Positions 1 to 6,548 are shown, counted from the first letter of the stretch. The stretch is DNA of 8,392 nt from Rhizobium sp. LCM 4573 (GCF_001854865.1 NZ_MDDW01000026.1:50962-59353), one strand, 5' to 3'. Numbers and translations are program-made. Notes: a model not told the origin generated them from the sequence alone.

Positions 1-532
1 CTATGGCCGTGCGGTGCCTTCTTCCCGCTTCATGGGCGGGCGCGAATTCGAGCTTTTGACGGCCGAACTTGGAAAGCTTTCCCCCCAAGCTGCGCTTTCC
101 GCCATGCCGCAGGTCGTTCAAAAAGGCCTGATGCTGCTGCCAAATATAGCATCGGGCTCCGGCCCATATCCAGCTCGTAGCCATGAATGGGTGAATGACG
201 AAAGCGCAATCGTCGATGAGCGCTGGGCTGCCGCTTGTCTTTACCTCGCTCTGATGACGGAGACCTGTCTGGACCTCATCGGCGCAAGCGGACCTATCCT
301 GGTGGAGGGCCCCTTCTCGGCAAATGCCGCCTATCTGCAGGCGCTTGGGGCTCTTCTCAAGCGCGAGGTGATCGCGATTTCCGGTTCGACCGGCACGAGC
401 CAGGGCGCGGCGATGTTGGCGGGCAGTTCCCTGCAATCTATTCGCGTCCAATCAAAAGCCGGCGCCTTGTCGTTGGATCTCTCCGGTTATCGTGCGGCCT
501 GGCGGGAGCAGGCGGAACAGCCGCATCGATAA
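1..532 (+). CDS. FGGY-family carbohydrate kinase, C-terminal part (5' truncated by the window edge)
   Basis: This is the last ~176 codons of a frame that is open to the left edge (codons begin at base 2) and stops at TAA 530-532. The part seen matches the C-terminal actin-fold lobe (FGGY_C) of sugar kinases, which phosphorylate a sugar or polyol with ATP in the cytoplasm. The key segment is a 'GPILVEGPFSANAAYLQALG' stretch around bases 280-345, followed by 'KREVIAISGSTGTSQGAAMLAG' in two adjacent blocks. This is the usual order in the family: a glycine-rich ATP-contact loop, an N-x-x-x-L-Q helix, then a GAA-x-LAG helix. The substrate cannot be told from this half; fuculokinase-, rhamnulokinase- and xylulokinase-like enzymes all share it. 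It lies 52 bases upstream of nasT in the same direction with no clear terminator between, so read-through into nasT is possible. I see no functional link to nitrate use. Confidence 0.75.
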   Translation, partial: YGRAVPSSRFMGGREFELLTAELGKLSPQAALSAMPQVVQKGLMLLPNIASGSGPYPARSHEWVNDESAIVDERWAAACLYLALMTETCLDLIGASGPILVEGPFSANAAYLQALGALLKREVIAISGSTGTSQGAAMLAGSSLQSIRVQSKAGALSLDLSGYRAAWREQAEQPHR

Positions 533-584
533 TCTTCGTTGCGGATCGCTTGCCAAGCTTGCTGCAGTGCGGCATCACTAGTCA

Positions 585-1172
585 ATGCCGGCGCCTGACC
601 TGACCATTCTTGTGATAGACGAAAACGCGATCCGCGCCTCGATCATCGAGGAGGGGTTGCGCGAGGCGGGTCATAGCAAGGTCACCGTCATCCATGAGGT
701 AAACGGGGTTGCCAAGATCATCGAGACGCTGAAGCCGGACGTGATCGTCATCGATATCGAAAACCCGAACCGCGATATGATGGAGCACCTGTTCCAACTT
801 ACGCGCACCGTCAGCCGGCCGATCGCCATGTTCGTCGACCGTTCCGATACGGCCTCGATCGAGGCCGCCGTCGAGGCCGGCGTCTCCGCCTATGTCGTCG
901 ACGGGCTGAAGAAGGAGCGCGTCAAGCCGATCCTCGACATGGCGGTCAGCCGCTTCAACGCCTTCAGCCGGCTCCAGCGGGAACTCGCCGAAGCGAAATC
1001 GGCGCTCGAAGAACGCAAGGTCATCGAGCGGGCCAAAGGCATCCTCATGAAGATGAAGGGGCTTTCGGAGGAAGAGGCCTTTGCGCTGCTTCGCCAGTCA
1101 GCCATGAACGAGAAGAAGAAGATCGCGGAAATCGCCCAGAGCGTGGTGACGGCCGCAGGACTTTTGATGTGA
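585..1172 (+). CDS. nasT: NasT, ANTAR-domain transcription antiterminator for nitrate assimilation genes
   Basis: A 195-residue protein with a response-regulator-like receiver (about residues 5-120, opening 'LTILVIDEN') and a C-terminal ANTAR RNA-binding domain (about 131-192, core 'ERAKGILMKMKGLSEEEAF'). NasT binds paired hexaloop hairpins in the leader RNA of nitrate assimilation operons and prevents termination; NasS sequesters it when nitrate or nitrite is absent. The receiver keeps D12, E13 and the central aspartate D57, but the usual Thr/Ser after strand 4 aligns with V84, and the usual Lys after strand 5 appears replaced near D106/G107. This suggests control by protein binding rather than phosphorylation. 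The start at ATG 585 is forced from upstream by an in-frame TAG at 579-581. No convincing Shine-Dalgarno precedes it. nasS follows after 33 bases in the same frame. The match in length, domains and neighbour makes the call firm. Confidence 0.93.
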   Translation: MPAPDLTILVIDENAIRASIIEEGLREAGHSKVTVIHEVNGVAKIIETLKPDVIVIDIENPNRDMMEHLFQLTRTVSRPIAMFVDRSDTASIEAAVEAGVSAYVVDGLKKERVKPILDMAVSRFNAFSRLQRELAEAKSALEERKVIERAKGILMKMKGLSEEEAFALLRQSAMNEKKKIAEIAQSVVTAAGLLM

Positions 1173-1205
1173 GGAGGCGGCAGACACAGCCTCTCGGGAA
1201 GCCGG

Positions 1206-2489
1206 ATGAGCATGATGACGAAGATTGACAGCAGCCGAGACGCTCTTTCCGCTCCGCGCCGCATCATTGGCGAAGGGCCGAAGATCCTGCGGGCCGGATT
1301 CATCCCGCTGGTCGATGCGTCGGTGCTGATTGCGGCGGTGGAATTCGGCTTTGCGACGAAAGAGGGACTGACGCTCGATCTTGTGCGGGATGTTTCCTGG
1401 GCCAATGTCCGCGATCGCCTGGCCTTCCGGCAGTTCGATATCGCCCATATGCTTTCGCCGATGCCGGTTGCCTCCATGCTGGGCCTCGGCTCCAACCCCT
1501 CCCCGACGATCACGCCCTTCTCACTCGGGCGAGGCGGCAATGCCATTACCCTTTCCCTGCGGCTTTTCGAACGGATGCGCGAGGCGGCCGGCCTTTCCGA
1601 AACGGCGAATGCGCTCGACAACGCCGAGGCGCTCGCGGTTGTGGTGCGGCAGATGAAGGAGCGTGGCGAGCCTCTGCCGACACTCGGCATGACCTATCCC
1701 TTCTCCTCCCACAATTACGAGTTCCGCTATTGGCTGGCAGCAGGCGGCATCGATCCCGACAAGGATGTGAAGCTGGTCGTGGTCCCTCCCCCGCTGACGT
1801 CCGATGCGCTTGCAGCAGGCGCGATCGACGGCTTCTGCGTCGGTGCGCCGTGGAACATGGTCGCCTCCGAGCGTGGCGTCGGCCGCATCGTTGCGGCCAA
1901 GCAGGACATCTGGCCGTCCGCACCCGAAAAGGTGATCGGCATGCGTCCGGACTGGGCGGAAAGCCATCCTGAAACCGTATCCCGCCTCCTCGTCGCGCTC
2001 GATGCGGCCGCCCGTTGGTGCGACCGGCCCGAAAACCACGATGCGCTGGCCGAAGTTCTGGCGGACGCCCGCTATATCGCGGCCCCTGTCGATATCATCC
2101 GCCACGTGCTCGGCGGGCAGTTCAGCCTCGACGCGCGAGGCAACCGACGCGTCATAGACCGCTACTTCACCTTCCATGAGGGTTTTGCGAATTATCCCCG
2201 TCCCAGCCAGGCATTGTGGATCTACAGCCAGATGATCCGTTGGGGCCAGGCGCGACTGACCGAGGAAGGGCTGCAGGCTGCGGCAAGCGCCTATCGTCCC
2301 GATCTCTATCGCACCGCGCTCGGAAAGGCAGATATGCCTGAGGGCGGAGACATTCGCGTGGAAGGAAACGTCGAGGGCGACCGCTTCATGGATGGCCATG
2401 TTTTCGATCCTTCGGATATCGGCGATTACGTGGATAGGTTCGCTGTTAGGAGCCGCTCGGGGGCTGGCTCGAACGGCGACGAAGTCTGA
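1206..2489 (+). CDS. nasS: NasS, cytoplasmic nitrate/nitrite sensor that sequesters NasT
   Basis: A 427-residue protein of the NrtA/NasS branch of ABC-transporter solute-binding proteins. It has no signal peptide or lipobox: the N-terminus is polar and goes straight into the binding fold ('ILRAGFIPLVDASVLIAA'). No ABC permease or ATPase gene lies beside it. Both points favour the soluble sensor NasS over a periplasmic NrtA. Family marks include 'SSHNYEFRYWLAAGGIDPD' (H169 is a candidate ligand-site residue by family analogy), 'GFCVGAPWN', and 'YSQMIRWGQ' near the C-terminus. Known role: without nitrate or nitrite NasS binds NasT; ligand binding releases NasT to act on leader RNA. ATGs at 1206, 1212 and 1215 are all in frame; GGGAA at 1196-1200 sits 5 bases before 1206, so that start is preferred but not proven. 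A strong GAGGAGG at 1171-1177 overlaps the nasT stop but has no start codon at a usable distance. Confidence 0.92.
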   Translation: MSMMTKIDSSRDALSAPRRIIGEGPKILRAGFIPLVDASVLIAAVEFGFATKEGLTLDLVRDVSWANVRDRLAFRQFDIAHMLSPMPVASMLGLGSNPSPTITPFSLGRGGNAITLSLRLFERMREAAGLSETANALDNAEALAVVVRQMKERGEPLPTLGMTYPFSSHNYEFRYWLAAGGIDPDKDVKLVVVPPPLTSDALAAGAIDGFCVGAPWNMVASERGVGRIVAAKQDIWPSAPEKVIGMRPDWAESHPETVSRLLVALDAAARWCDRPENHDALAEVLADARYIAAPVDIIRHVLGGQFSLDARGNRRVIDRYFTFHEGFANYPRPSQALWIYSQMIRWGQARLTEEGLQAAASAYRPDLYRTALGKADMPEGGDIRVEGNVEGDRFMDGHVFDPSDIGDYVDRFAVRSRSGAGSNGDEV

Positions 2490-2550
2490 GACTTCCGTAT
2501 CGGCTGCCTATCAGTCGGGCTCTTCAGAAAAGCAACAGCATAAACAATTT

Positions 2551-2568
2551 GCAGGCCATTTCGCCTGC
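2551..2568. promoter_or_regulatory. 18-bp inverted repeat, candidate upstream activator site
   Basis: GCAGGC (2551-2556) and GCCTGC (2563-2568) form a perfect 6-bp inverted repeat with a 6-base spacer. It lies about 99 to 116 bases upstream of the predicted transcription start, in the usual range for sigma-54 enhancer sites, and is followed by AT-rich DNA that could bend. The arms do not match the canonical NtrC site (GCACC-N5-GGTGC in outline), and the spacing is longer. The factor is therefore unassigned: a divergent NtrC site or another dimeric regulator is possible. As an RNA hairpin it is not followed by a T-run on either strand, so a terminator for nasTS is less likely. Confidence 0.4.
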
Positions 2569-2640
2569 CTAAAATTTAATCGTCGAATTATTCCCTAAAT
2601 TTACGTTTATCTACAATCGCTTACGCATCTCATCCAAAAC

Positions 2641-2655
2641 TGGCACGCTGTTTGC
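2641..2655 (+). promoter_or_regulatory. Sigma-54 (RpoN) -24/-12 promoter for the narK-nirBD-nasA operon
   Basis: TGGCACG-CTGT-TTGC matches every base of the sigma-54 core TGGCACG-N4-TTGC, with the GG (2642-2643) and GC (2654-2655) elements at the required spacing. Placing the C of the -12 element at 2655 predicts transcription start near 2667, which is exactly the base of the first leader hairpin. Sigma-54 promoters need an enhancer-binding ATPase; for an ammonium-generating pathway in rhizobia NtrC is the natural candidate, though no canonical NtrC site is visible upstream. Confidence 0.85.
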
Positions 2656-2666
2656 GTGGTAGAAAG

Positions 2667-2692
2667 CGCACCGGTCAACGGCGATCGGTGCG
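2667..2692 (+). ncRNA. Leader RNA hairpin P1 with ANTAR-type hexaloop (NasT-binding candidate)
   Basis: Bases 2667-2676 (CGCACCGGTC) pair with 2683-2692 (GATCGGTGCG) to give a 10-bp stem with a single G-U wobble. It closes a six-base loop AACGGC at 2677-2682. ANTAR antiterminators recognise hairpins with hexanucleotide loops carrying A at position 1 and G at position 4; this loop has both. The stem begins at the base predicted as +1 from the sigma-54 promoter. With nasT encoded just upstream, this is very likely half of the NasT recognition motif. A competing smaller hairpin, GTGCG/CGCAC at 2688-2703 with loop GATGAG, uses part of its 3' arm. Confidence 0.75.
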
Positions 2693-2719
2693 GATGAGCG
2701 CACGATAAGCGCCCACAAA

Positions 2720-2731
2720 GACATCGACGTC
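2720..2731 (+). ncRNA. Possible second ANTAR hexaloop (P2) in the leader
   Basis: GAC (2720-2722) and GTC (2729-2731) close a six-base loop ATCGAC (2723-2728) with A at position 1 and G at position 4, as ANTAR proteins require. The stem is only 3 bp, so this is weaker than P1. It is the only other A1/G4 hexaloop with a closing pair and an extended stem that I found between P1 and the terminator. Its loop and 3' arm overlap the 5' arm of the terminator base (2727-2733), so protein held on P2 would block the terminator, as the ANTAR model predicts. The GCGC hairpin at 2698-2712 was considered instead, but its loop has seven bases. Confidence 0.4.
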
Positions 2732-2795
2732 GCAAGGTCTTCGTGTCCGGGATCCTCCCATCCCTGGAGACACGTTTTCCGAGCGGCGTTTTTTT
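2727..2795 (+). terminator. Leader intrinsic terminator (target of NasT antitermination)
   Basis: A long imperfect hairpin ends in seven Ts (2789-2795). The lower stem pairs 2727-2733 (ACGTCGC) with 2783-2789 (GCGGCGT), one G-U wobble. The upper stem pairs CGTGTC (2742-2747) with GACACG (2769-2774), and then GGGAT (2749-2753) with ATCCC (2760-2764) around loop CCTCCC. Small internal loops separate the parts, and GG/CC pairs (2736-2737 with 2779-2780) can bridge the middle. The upper hairpin is itself followed by TTTT (2775-2778), so it could terminate alone. An alternative pairing of 2714-2722 with 2737-2745 (one mismatch) would disrupt the upper stem and could act as an antiterminator. Pairings are by eye; no energies were computed. 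Confidence 0.65.
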
Positions 2796-2823
2796 ATGTC
2801 CGAAAATCCGTCGGCCACCAGAC

Positions 2824-2829
2824 AAGGGA
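2824..2829 (+). promoter_or_regulatory. Ribosome binding site that fixes the narK start at 2838
   Basis: AAGGGA at 2824-2829 stands 8 bases before ATG 2838. The alternative in-frame ATG at 2796 is preceded only by the terminator tail GCGGCGTTTTTTT and has no Shine-Dalgarno sequence, so 2838 is the better start. Confidence 0.75.
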
Positions 2830-2837
2830 ACAAGTGC

Positions 2838-4079
2838 ATGACCAAGATTTCGACAACCGACATCAGCAGCGGCCACGAACCGGAAAAGGCATTGTGGATG
2901 TCCACGCTCGCCTTCACCATCTGTTTTGCCGTCTGGACGATCTTCGCCATCATCGGCGTCCGCATCAAACAGGATCTCGGCCTCACCGAGGCTCAATTCG
3001 GACTTCTCGTCGGCACCCCGATCCTGACCGGATCGCTCGTGCGCATCGTGCTTGGCATCTGGACCGGCCGCTATGGCGGCCGCCTTGTCTATACGCTGAC
3101 CATGCTCGCCTCGGCGGTGGCGACCTTCCTGCTCTCCTTTGCGACCACCTATCCGCAGATGCTGCTCGCCGGTCTCGGTGTCGGGCTTGCCGGCGGCTCG
3201 TTCGCCGTCGGCGTCGCCTATATCTCGCCATTCTTCCCACCGCAGAAGCAGGGCACGGCGCTCGGCATCTTCGGCGCCGGCAATGTCGGCGCGGCGGTGA
3301 CGAAATTCGTCGCCCCGTTCGTCCTTCTCGCCTGGGGATGGCAGGCTGTTGCCCAGATCTGGGCCGCCGCCCTCGTCGTCATGGCGATCGTCTTCTGGTT
3401 CATCACCACCGATGACCCGGCCTACCGCGCTCGCCGCGAAAAGGGTGCCGCCCCCCGCAGTCTCGCCCAGGAATTCGCACCACTGAAGAACGCCCAGGTC
3501 TGGCGTTTCTGCCTCTACTACTTCTTCGCATTTGGCGGGTTTGTGGCGCTCTCCCTCTGGCTGCCGCGCTATCTGGTCGGCGTCTACGGCTTCGATCTTG
3601 CCGCAGCCGGCATGATCGCCGCCGCCTATTCGATCCCTGGCAGCATCTTCCGCGCCTTCGGCGGCATGCTCTCCGACAAGAAGGGCGCCCGTAGCGTCAT
3701 GTACTGGATGTTCGGCGTCTCGGCGGTCTCGACGCTCGTCCTGTCGCTGCCGGTGGGCGTTACGCCGATAGTCTTCATCGTGGTCGTCTTCATGCTCGGG
3801 TTTGTCATGAGCCTCGGCAAGGCCGCGGTCTACAAGCACATCCCCGCTTACTACCCCGAAAGCGTTGGTGCAGTGGGCGGCGTCGTCGGCATGGTCGGCG
3901 GCCTTGGCGGCTTCATCCTGCCGATCGCCTTCGGGCTGCTCAAGGACGTAACCGGCCTCTGGTCCAGTTGCTTCCTGCTTCTTTTTGCCGTCGTCGCCGT
4001 CTCACTGATCTGGATGCATGTGTCGATCAAGCAGATGGATCGCCGTGGGCTCTCCGTCTCCGCCGTTGCGGCCACCTGA
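2838..4079 (+). CDS. narK: NarK-type nitrate/nitrite transporter (MFS, NNP family)
   Basis: A 413-residue inner-membrane protein of the major facilitator superfamily that imports nitrate (and perhaps exchanges or exports nitrite). Hydrophobic segments run along the whole length, consistent with 12 helices, with a charged central loop around residues 191-219. Nitrate signature 1 is 'GIFGAGNVGAAV' (about 143-154) and signature 2 is 'GGVVGMVGGLGGF' (about 346-358). The two substrate-binding arginines of the family are R69 in 'GSLVRIVLG' and R271 in 'GSIFRAFGG', placed symmetrically in the two halves. I chose ATG 2838; ATG 2796 would add 14 polar residues and would begin right after the terminator T-tract. 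nirB follows after 18 bases. Other names in use are nasA (Bacillus) and narK2/nasH; direction of transport is inferred from the assimilatory setting. Confidence 0.9.
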   Translation: MTKISTTDISSGHEPEKALWMSTLAFTICFAVWTIFAIIGVRIKQDLGLTEAQFGLLVGTPILTGSLVRIVLGIWTGRYGGRLVYTLTMLASAVATFLLSFATTYPQMLLAGLGVGLAGGSFAVGVAYISPFFPPQKQGTALGIFGAGNVGAAVTKFVAPFVLLAWGWQAVAQIWAAALVVMAIVFWFITTDDPAYRARREKGAAPRSLAQEFAPLKNAQVWRFCLYYFFAFGGFVALSLWLPRYLVGVYGFDLAAAGMIAAAYSIPGSIFRAFGGMLSDKKGARSVMYWMFGVSAVSTLVLSLPVGVTPIVFIVVVFMLGFVMSLGKAAVYKHIPAYYPESVGAVGGVVGMVGGLGGFILPIAFGLLKDVTGLWSSCFLLLFAVVAVSLIWMHVSIKQMDRRGLSVSAVAAT

Positions 4080-4097
4080 ACCAAGGAAATAAGAATC

Positions 4098-6548
4098 ATG
4101 ACCGAGAAACTCGTCATCATCGGCAACGGCATGGCGCCGGGACGCATGCTGGAGCACCTTTTCGAACAGGCGCCCGGCCGATACGAAGTCACGATCTTCA
4201 ACGCCGAACCGCGCGTCAACTATGACCGCATCATGCTCTCGCCGGTACTGTCCGGCGAGAAGGATTACGAGCAGATCATCATCCACGGCGACGGCTGGTA
4301 CATCAAGCACGGCATCACACTCTACAAAGGTCACAAGATTGTTGCGATCGACCGCGCCCAAAAGACCGTGACTTCCGACCACGGCGTCACCGAGAGCTAT
4401 GACAAGCTCGTGATCGCCACCGGTTCGGTGCCCTTCATCATCCCCGTGCCCGGCAAGGACCTGCCGGGCGTGATCACCTATCGCGACCTGGACGACGTGC
4501 AGGCGATGCTTCTCGCAGCGCAGTCACGTCAGAAGGCAATCGTCATCGGTGGCGGGCTTCTCGGTCTCGAGGCCGCCGCAGGCCTCGCACAGCGCGGCAT
4601 GGACGTGACGGTATTGCACGTCATGCCGACGCTGATGGAACGCCAGCTCGATCCGGCCGCCGGCTATCTGCTGCAGAAGGCGGTCGAGGAGCGCGGCATC
4701 AAGGTCGTCTGCAAGGCCAATACCAAGGCGATCATCGGTGACGGCAAGGTGGAAGGTGTCGAGCTTGACGACGGCCGCATCATTCCTGCGACCCTCGTCG
4801 TCATGGCCGTCGGCATCCGCCCGAATGCCGGACTTGCCAAGGATGCCGGTCTCGCGGTCAACCGCGGCATCGTCGTCGATGCCGGCATGCAGACTTCGGA
4901 CGGCGATATCTATTCGGTCGGCGAATGCGCCGAGGTGGACGGCATGGTCTATGGCCTCGTCGCTCCGCTCTACGAAATGGCGCGCGTCGCGGCATCGCAT
5001 CTCGCCGGCGATACCAAGCCCGCCTTCGTGCACTCCGACACGCCGACCAAACTCAAGGTCACCGGCATCGATCTCTATTCACTCGGAGATTTCGCCGATG
5101 GCGACGACCGCCAGGAGATCGTCCTGCGTGATGCGACCGCGGGCATCTACAAGCGCCTCGTGCTCAAGGACAACCGCATCATCGGCACGGTTCTCTACGG
5201 CGAGACCTCCGACGGCGCCTGGTTCAACGATCTCAAGAAGAAAGCCACCGACATTTCGGAGATGCGCGACACGCTGATCTTCGGCCAGGCTTACCAGGGA
5301 GGAGCTCCCCTGGACCCTATGGCGGCCGTTGCAGCCTTGCCGGATGATGCGGAAATCTGCGGCTGCAACGGCGTCTGCAAGGGCAAGATCGTCTCGACCA
5401 TTTCGGGCAAGGGACTGACCTCGCTCGATGACGTGCGCGCCCACACCAAGGCGTCGGCTTCCTGCGGGTCCTGCACCGGCCTTGTCGAGCAGCTGATGGC
5501 TTTGACGCTTGGCGACAGCTACAACCCTGCTGCCGTCACGCCGATGTGCACCTGCACTGAACTCGGCCACGATGACGTGCGCCGCCTCATCAAGGCGAAG
5601 GGGCTGAAGACCATTCCCGCCGTCATGCAGGAGCTGGAATGGAAGACCTCCTGCGGCTGCGCCAAATGCCGGCCGGCGCTCAACTACTACCTCGTCTGCG
5701 ATTGGCCGGATGAATATGCCGACGATTACCAATCGCGTTTCATCAACGAACGCGTCCACGCCAACATCCAGAAGGACGGCACCTATTCGGTCGTGCCGCG
5801 CATGTGGGGCGGGGTCACCAACGCGGATGAGCTTCGCGCGATTGCGGACGTCGTCGACAAGTTCGAGATCCCGCTGGTCAAGGTCACCGGTGGGCAGCGC
5901 ATCGACCTTCTTGGCATCGAGAAGGAGGACCTTCCGGCCGTCTGGGCCGATCTCGGCAAGGCGGGCTTCGTCTCCGGCCAAGCCTATGCCAAGGGCCTGC
6001 GCACGGTAAAGACCTGCGTCGGCTCCGACTGGTGCCGCTTCGGCACACAGGATTCGACGGGGCTCGGCATCCGCATCGAGAAATTCATGTGGGGATCGTG
6101 GACGCCGGCCAAGCTGAAGATGGCTGTCTCCGGCTGTCCGCGAAACTGCGCGGAGGCGACCTGCAAGGATATCGGTGTCATCTGCGTCGATTCCGGCTTC
6201 GAGATCCATTTCGCAGGCGCCGCCGGCCTCGACATCAAGGGCACGGAGGTTCTCGGCCTCGTCAAGACCGAGGACGACGCGCTCGAGCATATCGTGGCGC
6301 TGACACAGATGTATCGCGAACAAGCCCGCTATCTGGAGCGCATCTACAAATGGGCAAAGCGCATCGGTCTCGAAGAAATCCGCCGTCAGATCATGGGTGA
6401 TGCCGACAAGCGCAAGGCGTATTACGACCGCTTCGTCTTTTCCCAGAAATTTGCCCAGGTCGATCCCTGGTCGGAGCGCGTCTCCGGCAAGGACAAGCAT
6501 GAATTCAAGCCCATGGCGACCATCGGCTTCAACCAGGCTGCCGAGTGA
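4098..6548 (+). CDS. nirB: NADH-dependent assimilatory nitrite reductase, large subunit NirB
   Basis: An 816-residue cytoplasmic enzyme of normal family length that reduces nitrite to ammonium with six electrons from NADH. Domains in order: FAD fold ('IIGNGMAPG', residues 7-15); NADH fold ('VIGGGLLGLEA', about 149-159); second FAD motif ('YSVGECAE', 272-279). A first BFD-type iron-sulfur module follows with C421, C423, C456 and C459, and a second cysteine-rich one with C484, C486, C519, C521 and C524. After these comes a nitrite/sulfite reductase ferredoxin-like half-domain (about 550-620), then the siroheme-[4Fe-4S] domain with C640-x5-C646-x33-C680-x3-C684 in 'TCVGSDWC' and 'SGCPRNC'. All four siroheme-cluster cysteines are present, so it looks active. 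AAGGAA at 4083-4088 precedes the ATG. The stop TGA lies inside the GAGGAG that serves nirD. Paracoccus-style naming would be nasB. Confidence 0.96.
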   Translation: MTEKLVIIGNGMAPGRMLEHLFEQAPGRYEVTIFNAEPRVNYDRIMLSPVLSGEKDYEQIIIHGDGWYIKHGITLYKGHKIVAIDRAQKTVTSDHGVTESYDKLVIATGSVPFIIPVPGKDLPGVITYRDLDDVQAMLLAAQSRQKAIVIGGGLLGLEAAAGLAQRGMDVTVLHVMPTLMERQLDPAAGYLLQKAVEERGIKVVCKANTKAIIGDGKVEGVELDDGRIIPATLVVMAVGIRPNAGLAKDAGLAVNRGIVVDAGMQTSDGDIYSVGECAEVDGMVYGLVAPLYEMARVAASHLAGDTKPAFVHSDTPTKLKVTGIDLYSLGDFADGDDRQEIVLRDATAGIYKRLVLKDNRIIGTVLYGETSDGAWFNDLKKKATDISEMRDTLIFGQAYQGGAPLDPMAAVAALPDDAEICGCNGVCKGKIVSTISGKGLTSLDDVRAHTKASASCGSCTGLVEQLMALTLGDSYNPAAVTPMCTCTELGHDDVRRLIKAKGLKTIPAVMQELEWKTSCGCAKCRPALNYYLVCDWPDEYADDYQSRFINERVHANIQKDGTYSVVPRMWGGVTNADELRAIADVVDKFEIPLVKVTGGQRIDLLGIEKEDLPAVWADLGKAGFVSGQAYAKGLRTVKTCVGSDWCRFGTQDSTGLGIRIEKFMWGSWTPAKLKMAVSGCPRNCAEATCKDIGVICVDSGFEIHFAGAAGLDIKGTEVLGLVKTEDDALEHIVALTQMYREQARYLERIYKWAKRIGLEEIRRQIMGDADKRKAYYDRFVFSQKFAQVDPWSERVSGKDKHEFKPMATIGFNQAAE

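Larger units (their letters stand above)
2490..2837 (+). promoter_or_regulatory. nasS-narK intergenic control region and untranslated leader
   Basis: This 348-base gap holds no gene I can support. From left to right it contains about 60 unremarkable bases, an inverted repeat at 2551-2568, an AT-rich stretch at about 2569-2613, a sigma-54 promoter at 2641-2655, a leader RNA starting near 2667 with a hexaloop hairpin at 2667-2692 and a weaker one at 2720-2731, a long terminator-like hairpin and T-tract at 2727-2795, and the narK ribosome binding site at 2824-2829. Between promoter and inverted repeat, CAA-N4-TTA at 2614-2623 partly resembles an IHF core, but the flanking bases do not match the consensus. 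The whole is best read as a nitrogen-controlled promoter feeding a nitrate-controlled antitermination leader. Confidence 0.8.

Noticed and set aside
533..584. Promoter or terminator between the kinase gene and nasT
   Set aside because: The 52 bases contain only short palindromes such as CAAGCTTG, no stem followed by Ts, and no convincing -35/-10 or -24/-12 pair.
1521..2399. A 292-codon open frame on the - strand opposite nasS
   Set aside because: Antisense shadow of nasS; no motif, no ribosome site noted, and nasS itself is firmly identified.
2551..2568. Inverted repeat as the intrinsic terminator of nasTS
   Set aside because: The stem is only 6 bp, and neither flank has a T-run (CTAAAATTTAA on the right; AAATTG read on the other strand).
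2698..2712. GCGC/GCGC hairpin as the second ANTAR hairpin
   Set aside because: Its loop ACGATAA has seven bases and A rather than G at position 4, so it does not meet the hexaloop rule.
2607..3839. A 410-codon open frame on the - strand opposite narK and its leader
   Set aside because: Its translation is a low-complexity Glu/Asp/Arg/Gly string, as expected from the complement of membrane-protein codons. It also runs through the promoter and terminator.
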